In this document: positions 59,233 through 64,000 of the stretch, in pieces
Numbering within the stretch: position 1 is the first letter of the stretch
Layout: each line of letters starts with the position of its first letter
Assembly: GCF_014197245.1 (NCBI RefSeq)
Contig: NZ_JACIFF010000011.1
Span: 1-64,000 of the forward strand
Length of the DNA: 64,000 nt
Source of the DNA: Neolewinella aquimaris
Lineage (GTDB): Bacteria > Bacteroidota > Bacteroidia > Chitinophagales > Saprospiraceae
Direction: 5' to 3'
The notes under the pieces: model-generated
Seen by the model: the letters and a program-made list of their open reading frames with translations, nothing else
Told to the model about the DNA's origin: nothing
Database searches by the model: none
Made by a program: the position numbers and the translations under genes

Positions 59233-60063
59233 TTAGGTACTTTGGTAACGCTCGCGCAATTCCTTGCGGCATTTTGAAATCTCATTCCTCAGGGAACCGG
59301 CTGTCTTCCTGAAAATTACGGCAAGTTCTTCATATGAGTAGCCCAGGTATCGCTTATGCAGCAGGGTATAGCAACGGCGGTGGTGGTGTTTGATGTGGTC
59401 CAGTGATTCCTGGGTAAGGACGGGCGGCGGGAACGTCAGCCGGGCAATTACCCCCTGATCGAATCCGGTAAGGTCGATGTCCGTAGCCGCCCGTTCCATG
59501 TGTTCCTTGTGGGTGAGGCGATGCCGGGACTGGGAGGCGCATTCCGTACGAAAAACCGCCCGCAGGTAGATGCCGGATCCCCGTTCGAAACTGAAGGCGG
59601 GGTCGAGCGCCTTTTGGTATAGACTGGTCATGGCATTATGGTATGCGTCCAGGCGGTTCGCAGCTTGCGGACAGCTCCGGCTGGCTTCCCCGTCGCGGTC
59701 GACCATCCAGCGGAAGGTCTCGTACCAGTAGCGGAAGATCTTTTCCCGCTGCACGGGGTCCTGGCGCACGCACGACAGCAGGCGGTTATCGAATTGACGG
59801 GCAAAGGTTCCTTTGATCCGCTTGATTTCGGTGAGTGTACCGGATTTAATGCCGCCCGCCAGTCCGGTGGCAACCTGCAGGGCTGGCCCCCCGGAAGGTG
59901 ATGTATGGGCCAACCGGGAAATACGGCCGATCGGCTGGCGGTACCACTTAGCAATGAGTTGCAATACGGAATCGCGTATTTCTTCGAGGGTGTAGCGATC
60001 GGGAGCGGCAATGATCCGGGCCAGGGGGGGAGTGCCTCGAGAAAACGGATTGGTTCGGAACAT
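59233..60063 (-). CDS. Divergent sigma-70-family (ECF-like) factor
   Basis: A 276-residue protein. Residues about 95-190 resemble sigma region 2 (EKIFRYWYETFRWMV, YHNAMTSLYQKALDPAFSFERGSGIYLRAVFRTEC). Residues about 220-276 form a region-4 helix-turn-helix (CYTLLHKRYLGYSYEELAVIF, then GSLRNEISKCRKELRERY). The N-terminal about 90 residues are extra and lack known motifs. It is followed directly by the predicted membrane anti-sigma partner and lies convergent to the CHAT gene. Target promoters are unknown. Confidence 0.7.
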   Translation of the reverse strand: MFRTNPFSRGTPPLARIIAAPDRYTLEEIRDSVLQLIAKWYRQPIGRISRLAHTSPSGGPALQVATGLAGGIKSGTLTEIKRIKGTFARQFDNRLLSCVRQDPVQREKIFRYWYETFRWMVDRDGEASRSCPQAANRLDAYHNAMTSLYQKALDPAFSFERGSGIYLRAVFRTECASQSRHRLTHKEHMERAATDIDLTGFDQGVIARLTFPPPVLTQESLDHIKHHHRRCYTLLHKRYLGYSYEELAVIFRKTAGSLRNEISKCRKELRERYQST

Positions 60064-60286
60064 ATACGGGGCGTGGGGGGGGTGTCTCTGAATAAGAATG
60101 GGGGCGGGTACGCAGGAGCAGTCGTTGTAACTAGTCTGTGAAAAATAATATCAAATAAATGGGACCTACGATGACAAATTGAGATTGACCGCAGCAAACG
60201 GAGGTGACACTGATTTTTTCACCTCAATTCGTTCGCTATGCAATTTCTGCTTGATCTCTTTTTTCACGGTATTGTCACTGAAGACA
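60064..60286. promoter_or_regulatory. Upstream region of the sigma-factor operon
   Basis: A 223-nt gap between the 534-residue gene and the sigma gene, AT-rich in its middle. It contains a motif copy at 60103-60119. Several TTTG and TATTTTT-like strings occur on the minus strand, but none has the correct 19-nt spacing. Confidence 0.4.
60103..60119 (+). repeat. Copy 6 of CGGGnnCGCAGGTGC motif
   Basis: GGCGGGTACGCAGGAGC, one substitution (A for T) in the core. It lies 40 nt upstream of the sigma-factor start, in the opposite orientation to that gene. Confidence 0.65.
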
Positions 60287-61891
60287 TTATCGTGGATTAA
60301 GCCACGGTTCCTTGCGATTCAGGGTGGGGCGGACTTCTCGGCCCCGTAAATTAAGCCCCGGTCGGAAGTGTAGCATGAGGCTTTGCAGCCACTCTCTGGC
60401 GTGCAGGGGTTGATCGGTTTCGATCAACCCCATTATTTTATCGTATTCCAACGTAAGCCGGTGCTGATTTTTCAGGGTATATATGCGCTGTGCGATGTTG
60501 GCAAATCGTTTGAAGTACTGTATTTTTTCTTCATTCACCCTTGTTGTACGGCTATTAAGTAGGCTGTGAAAATTGTTCATGGCCCGGGCGAATTCGTCCA
60601 TGTATTCGTTCAGGTTAATGTACAGGCAGAGAGCGCTGCGGACCCTTAGGGAGATAAAGCGAAGTCCTTCGTCGTCCAGGTGTTCGTGTACCCGTTCGTC
60701 AGTTCCCAATTTTCCCAGCAGTTTAATGACGGCCCGGTGTTTGTCCTGGTAAAACATCAGCATGGTATTGGCCAACAGCAGGGTCGTTTGTCGCTGGTGA
60801 AAGGTGAGTTTGTGCTTCAGTAGCTCAATGAGTTTCTCAGCGAGGCCGATCTCACCAATGATGAAAGCAATTTGCAATTGATTATTGAAGAACTTCCGGG
60901 TAATGGCCGGATATTCCTCGTACAGACGGTGGTCGAGCATGAAGTTTACCCAGAAGGACCACTCCTTGTCCAGGCCGTGTGGAGCAATCAGATTCTTCCG
61001 GCAGAGGTAATTGTTGATCAACAGGTAAAAGACAAGGGAATGGTGGCGACTGAGTCGGGGATGGAGTGCCATGAAACCTTCCCTGAAGGATTGATAGGTG
61101 GCGTAATCGCCGTCTTCCGGCCCCGCTACGAGCGGTTCGACCAAGCGGTAGAGCTCAATGAGCTGCCGGTGTTCGTCGTGGATTGGAGCATTGTGCACGG
61201 CTGCCTCGGTGCTTCCGAAGATCCGATCGCGGTTGATTCTTTCGATACCGTACTGTGCGGTGTATAGGTCGTATACGTCCCGCAACCGCTGCATGGCCTG
61301 TGCGGGCTCACTCTGCACCTGTCGATCCTTACGTACGGAAAGCGAGAAGTGGGCGGCGTGCTCTGCCCTCCAGGACTGTACCGTTCGTTCCGATCCCAGG
61401 GGCAATTCGGCAATACTCGACCGCCATGACTCCACTGCCTTCACGTATATCTCCGGGTGGGTGCAGCCGTCGAGCTGGTCGACCAGCAGCCTGTCCCGCT
61501 GTGCCGGACAGCTCTGCACCCGCAATACCGCCAAAAAATTCAGAATAGCCTGAATCATTTGCCGGATGAGTTGTGCGATGGCGCGTTCGGGATCCGGACA
61601 GTTCCCCCCCGCAAAGAGTTTCCGTACCAGTGCCTTACCCTGTAAAAAACTTGCCGTCCCCTTACTTTTTTGGTAGAGGATAGGAAACAGGACCGATAAC
61701 CGGCTGCTGTGCCCGAAAAAGGGGGACGCCAAATACTGCCGAAACGATTTGGCGCGGTCCTCAGTCAGTAAATCAAAATGACGGCAAAGGTCACCCAGCT
61801 CTCTACCCAGGCAAGCCTTGCCGTCGATAACAATGTGAAACGGATGCTGATACTCCACGGGATAGGGAGGTACTGAGCCGGCATCGCTCAC
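60287..61891 (-). CDS. Large helical protein of unknown function
   Basis: A 534-residue protein with no signal peptide or membrane segment. The start is a GTG; no ATG occurs until about residue 112, so a shorter form with another alternative start is possible. Near residue 50 a FRQYLASPFFGHSSRLSVLFP segment resembles the start of other uncharacterised Lewinella-type proteins. The rest is mostly helical with repeat-like spacing, possibly a TPR/HEAT-like solenoid. It is the gene preceding the sigma/anti-sigma pair on the same strand, 223 nt away, so co-regulation is possible but not shown. Confidence 0.65.
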   Translation of the reverse strand: MSDAGSVPPYPVEYQHPFHIVIDGKACLGRELGDLCRHFDLLTEDRAKSFRQYLASPFFGHSSRLSVLFPILYQKSKGTASFLQGKALVRKLFAGGNCPDPERAIAQLIRQMIQAILNFLAVLRVQSCPAQRDRLLVDQLDGCTHPEIYVKAVESWRSSIAELPLGSERTVQSWRAEHAAHFSLSVRKDRQVQSEPAQAMQRLRDVYDLYTAQYGIERINRDRIFGSTEAAVHNAPIHDEHRQLIELYRLVEPLVAGPEDGDYATYQSFREGFMALHPRLSRHHSLVFYLLINNYLCRKNLIAPHGLDKEWSFWVNFMLDHRLYEEYPAITRKFFNNQLQIAFIIGEIGLAEKLIELLKHKLTFHQRQTTLLLANTMLMFYQDKHRAVIKLLGKLGTDERVHEHLDDEGLRFISLRVRSALCLYINLNEYMDEFARAMNNFHSLLNSRTTRVNEEKIQYFKRFANIAQRIYTLKNQHRLTLEYDKIMGLIETDQPLHAREWLQSLMLHFRPGLNLRGREVRPTLNRKEPWLNPR

Positions 61892-62099
61892 CCGCTATTG
61901 AATTATAGCATTCGTGAGGCGATACAAATTCAATTAACCTACCTATGAAGATGCGATATGGATGTTAAAACGGCAAGCATCCGCCGAATTAATACCCCAA
62001 TTGTTATGCTTTAAAAGCTGATTTTGTTCTCCCTCCCGGTAAATGGGTTTGCATCGATGATCTTCCCACGGTAAGTATGCTCGGATAATGTTGGAATTA

Positions 62100-62114
62100 C
62101 CGTACCCAGTACGG
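62100..62114. promoter_or_regulatory. Small palindrome between two minus-strand genes
   Basis: CCGTAC-CCA-GTACGG, a perfect 6-bp stem, 22 nt after the outer-membrane protein stop on the minus strand. It has no T-tract. It may be a weak terminator. Nothing else is evident in 61892-62136. Confidence 0.3.
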
Positions 62115-62136
62115 GGATCATGAATACTGCCACGTC

Positions 62137-62646
62137 CTACCGTCCGAGAACGTACCGGGCACTGAGGGCGTAGTGACTACTGAAGGAACTCTCCAGGTAT
62201 TCCTCGCCCACGAAGAAGGTGGGTACGTAGTCGATGCTTACGTTGATGGGGGTATCCGGGAAGGCATAGTCCAGGCCGATATTGCCGTGAGCCCCCACCC
62301 GAACGTCGCTGGAGCCGTCGCCGAAGATGTCGTCGTTCCATTTCCAGACGTAGGCACTGGCGCCACCCCCAATGTAGTAGCGCAGGCCGTCCAGGATCTG
62401 GGGATCACCGTGCCACTGCAGCAGCCCCCCGGCACTGTACTGGCTGTATTTGTAGCCGAAGTAATTGCGATTGCGGTAGCCAAGCATCGCTTCGATGGCC
62501 AGGTGGTCGTTGAAGGGAAAGGCCTTGAGGCTCAGCGCGAGGGGCGAACCCAGCCGGATGCCGACGGCCGTCTTGTACTCCTGGGCGGAGACTTCCGCCT
62601 GCCCAACGAAGAGGCAACAAAGCAATAGGGTAAAAATGAATTTCAT
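62137..62646 (-). CDS. Outer-membrane beta-barrel-like protein
   Basis: A 169-residue exported protein (signal MKFIFTLLLCCLFVGQAEVSA). It alternates amphipathic strands with glycine/aromatic patterns (AVGIRLGSPLALSLKAF, EAMLGYRNRNYFGYKY, GLRYYIGGGASAYVWKW, VRVGAHGNIGLDY, YALSARYVLG), a typical eight-stranded outer-membrane barrel. No enzymatic motif. It is alone on its strand, between the helical protein and ffh. Confidence 0.72.
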   Translation of the reverse strand: MKFIFTLLLCCLFVGQAEVSAQEYKTAVGIRLGSPLALSLKAFPFNDHLAIEAMLGYRNRNYFGYKYSQYSAGGLLQWHGDPQILDGLRYYIGGGASAYVWKWNDDIFGDGSSDVRVGAHGNIGLDYAFPDTPINVSIDYVPTFFVGEEYLESSFSSHYALSARYVLGR

Positions 62647-63161
62647 AGTGCGTTAAATTGTGCCGGAACAAGACCGGCGGGTGAAAAATAGTGGAGGTAA
62701 AGCAAGGTTGAGTGATGCAAGCGATTGAAAATCAAATAAATAGGTGTAATTAGGTGATTAAATCCGGACGCATTTCAATGCCAAAAACTATATTCTTCTA
62801 TCCGCTCCGCCGGGTATGCCGACCGGTCACGGACCGGCAGGGCACGACGGGATCGCGCGATCCCGGGATCGCTATTGCGTAATCGGCTTGGTGTGCGGAA
62901 TTGGACGGCATCCGCGGCCCCGCCCCTGTGTTGGCAGACGCGCTGCCGAACTCGCCTCTCTAAGTGTTGCATAGCGTTGAATGATTCCTATCACCGAAAT
63001 GACAGAACCCAACGCGATTATTTATGGATAGAAACCACCTGCTAAGGGGGATAAAATGCCGAAAAATTGGATTTTATCGTCCGCAAATGGTTGAAAGACA
63101 GCATACTGCCCGACCATCAGGATCGGGCAGTACTGGATAAAATTTTACCGGTTGAGCGCGA
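62647..63161. other. Gene-free stretch with palindromes
   Basis: No convincing gene; a 65-codon frame at 62775-62972 lacks protein-like composition. It holds CCGGTC-ACG-GACCGG (62823-62837), a 16-bp perfect palindrome GGGATCGCGCGATCCC (62849-62864), GATAAAAT and its complement ATTTTATC in three places (63051, 63071, 63136), and the ffh terminator. Confidence 0.5.
63104..63132 (-). terminator. Probable terminator of ffh
   Basis: A perfect 10-bp inverted repeat, TACTGCCCGA (63104-63113) and TCGGGCAGTA (63123-63132), with inner pairing around a short loop. It begins 29 nt after the ffh stop on the minus strand; the following bases are only moderately T-rich. Confidence 0.55.
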
Positions 63162-64000
63162 TTACCGCCGCTTCCCGCCCTTAAAATTACCCGCCATCTG
63201 GGCCATCATCGGGTTATTCGACATTTTGTGCATCATTTTCCGCATGCCGTCGAACTGCTTGATGAAACGGTTCACATCCTCCATGCTTTGTCCGCAGCCG
63301 AGGGCGATCCGCTTTTTGCGACTCATGTTCAGCAGGGCGGGGTCGGCGCGTTCCTGCGGCGTCATGCTGTAGATGATGGCTTCGACGCGACCGAAGGCGG
63401 AATCGTCGATGTCGATGTTCTTCATGGCTTTCGACATGCCCGGGATCATGTTGAGCAGGCTCTTCATGTCGCCCATTTTCTTGAGCTGAGCCAGCTGGCT
63501 GAGAAAGTCGTTGAAGTCAAACTTGTTTTTCTTGATCTTCTTCTCCAGGCGCTTGGCCTCCTCCTCGTCGAACTGGTCCTGGGCGCGCTCCACGAAGGAG
63601 ATGATGTCTCCCATGCCCAGGATTCGCTGGGCCATCCGGTCGGGGTAAAAAACATCGATGGCGTCCATCTTTTCGCCGGTGCTGACGAATTTGATGGGCT
63701 TGCCGACGGTATACTTCACCGACAGGGCCGCACCGCCGCGGGTATCGCCGTCGAGTTTGGTGAGTACGACGCCGTCGTAGTTGATGCGCTCGTTGAAGGC
63801 CTTGGCGGTGTTGACCGCATCCTGACCCGTCATGGAGTCGACGACGAAGAGCGTTTCGTTGGGGCTGATGGCCTCGCGTACGTCGCTGATCTCCTGCATC
63901 ATCTTCTCGTCGACCGAAAGGCGGCCGGCGGTGTCGACGATGACGACGTCGAATTTGTTCTGCCGGGCGAAGTCGATGGCCTTCAGGGCGATCTCTACCG
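63162..64000 (-). CDS. ffh: Signal recognition particle protein Ffh (5' end beyond window)
   Basis: SRP GTPase that delivers nascent membrane proteins to SecYEG. Only the C-terminal about 279 codons are inside the window. The frame runs open to position 64000; reading from the edge gives VEIALKAIDFARQ, then the G3 motif VIVDTAGRLSVDEK, TKLDGDTRGGAAL and the G5-side segment GEKMDAIDVFYP. The methionine-rich M domain (LLNMIPGMSKAMKN, IALGCGQSMEDVNRFIKQF, MRKMMHKMSNNPMM) ends in a basic GGKRR tail. The start at 63902 seen inside the gene is not the real one. Confidence 0.96.
   Translation of the reverse strand, partial: VEIALKAIDFARQNKFDVVIVDTAGRLSVDEKMMQEISDVREAISPNETLFVVDSMTGQDAVNTAKAFNERINYDGVVLTKLDGDTRGGAALSVKYTVGKPIKFVSTGEKMDAIDVFYPDRMAQRILGMGDIISFVERAQDQFDEEEAKRLEKKIKKNKFDFNDFLSQLAQLKKMGDMKSLLNMIPGMSKAMKNIDIDDSAFGRVEAIIYSMTPQERADPALLNMSRKKRIALGCGQSMEDVNRFIKQFDGMRKMMHKMSNNPMMAQMAGNFKGGKRR

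Noticed and set aside
62775-62972. 65-codon minus-strand frame before ffh terminator
   Set aside because: Composition is arginine-rich and dominated by palindromic DNA; no start context or homologous feel.

Overview
The window reads as chromosome of a fairly GC-rich member of the Bacteroidota. Supporting signs are a SusC/SusD pair, a type IX secretion (T9SS) C-terminal sorting domain, several lipoproteins, a tRNA promoter with the TTTG-N19-TAnnTTTG architecture of this phylum, and the order xerC, tRNA-Thr/Tyr/Gly/Thr, tuf, tRNA-Trp, secE, nusG, rplKAJL, rpoBC. High GC, LRR and CHAT proteins and the SusCD system suggest the Saprospiria (Lewinella-like). This placement is inference; no 16S gene is present.

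Layout. 1-353: non-coding sequence with diverged repeats. 354-7899: L-rhamnose catabolism, a GntR-type regulator divergent from a four-gene operon (aldolase/dehydrogenase fusion, isomerase, kinase, NCS1-type permease). 7903-11214: a minus-strand operon of a tail-collar protein, a T9SS-secreted protein, a small exported protein and an LRR protein. 11373-17608: housekeeping and metabolic genes (cdsA, a MerR regulator, an LpxL-like acyltransferase, pckA, an SDR, a LuxE-like protein, a lipoprotein). 17669-32503: xerC followed by the tRNA/tuf/secE/ribosomal/RNA polymerase supra-operon, closed by a textbook terminator. 32581-33102: a lipoprotein. 33484-52085: a polysaccharide utilization locus (PUL) with a second GntR regulator, SusC, SusD, a sialate-O-acetylesterase-like enzyme, an oligogalacturonate-lyase-like propeller, GH106, GH105, GH31, a 2-hydroxyacid dehydrogenase, GH29 and a PfkB kinase. 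52189-55353: a sortilin/BNR-repeat protein. 55728-60063: a CHAT-TPR protease-like lipoprotein convergent with a sigma-factor/membrane-protein pair. 60287-61866 and beyond: an unrecognised 534-residue protein, a small outer-membrane protein and the 3' part of ffh running off the end.

How the parts fit. GH106 (alpha-L-rhamnosidase), GH105 (unsaturated uronyl hydrolase) and the PL22-like enzyme point to a rhamnose- and uronate-containing polymer, most simply rhamnogalacturonan-type pectin. The rhamnose operon about 27 kb away would consume the released rhamnose: isomerase, kinase, then cleavage to DHAP and lactaldehyde with oxidation of the latter. The two loci carry paralogous regulators of the same unusual GntR-plus-LacI-type-sensor architecture.

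Most notable non-gene signals: a core CGGGnnCGCAGGTGC motif found six times outside genes, usually 26-64 nt before a start codon; two inverted arrays of phased 8-nt units wedged between tRNA-Trp and secE; an in-phase TAG-TTG junction between merR and the acyltransferase; and absence of the hpf gene normally expected between xerC and the tRNA cluster.
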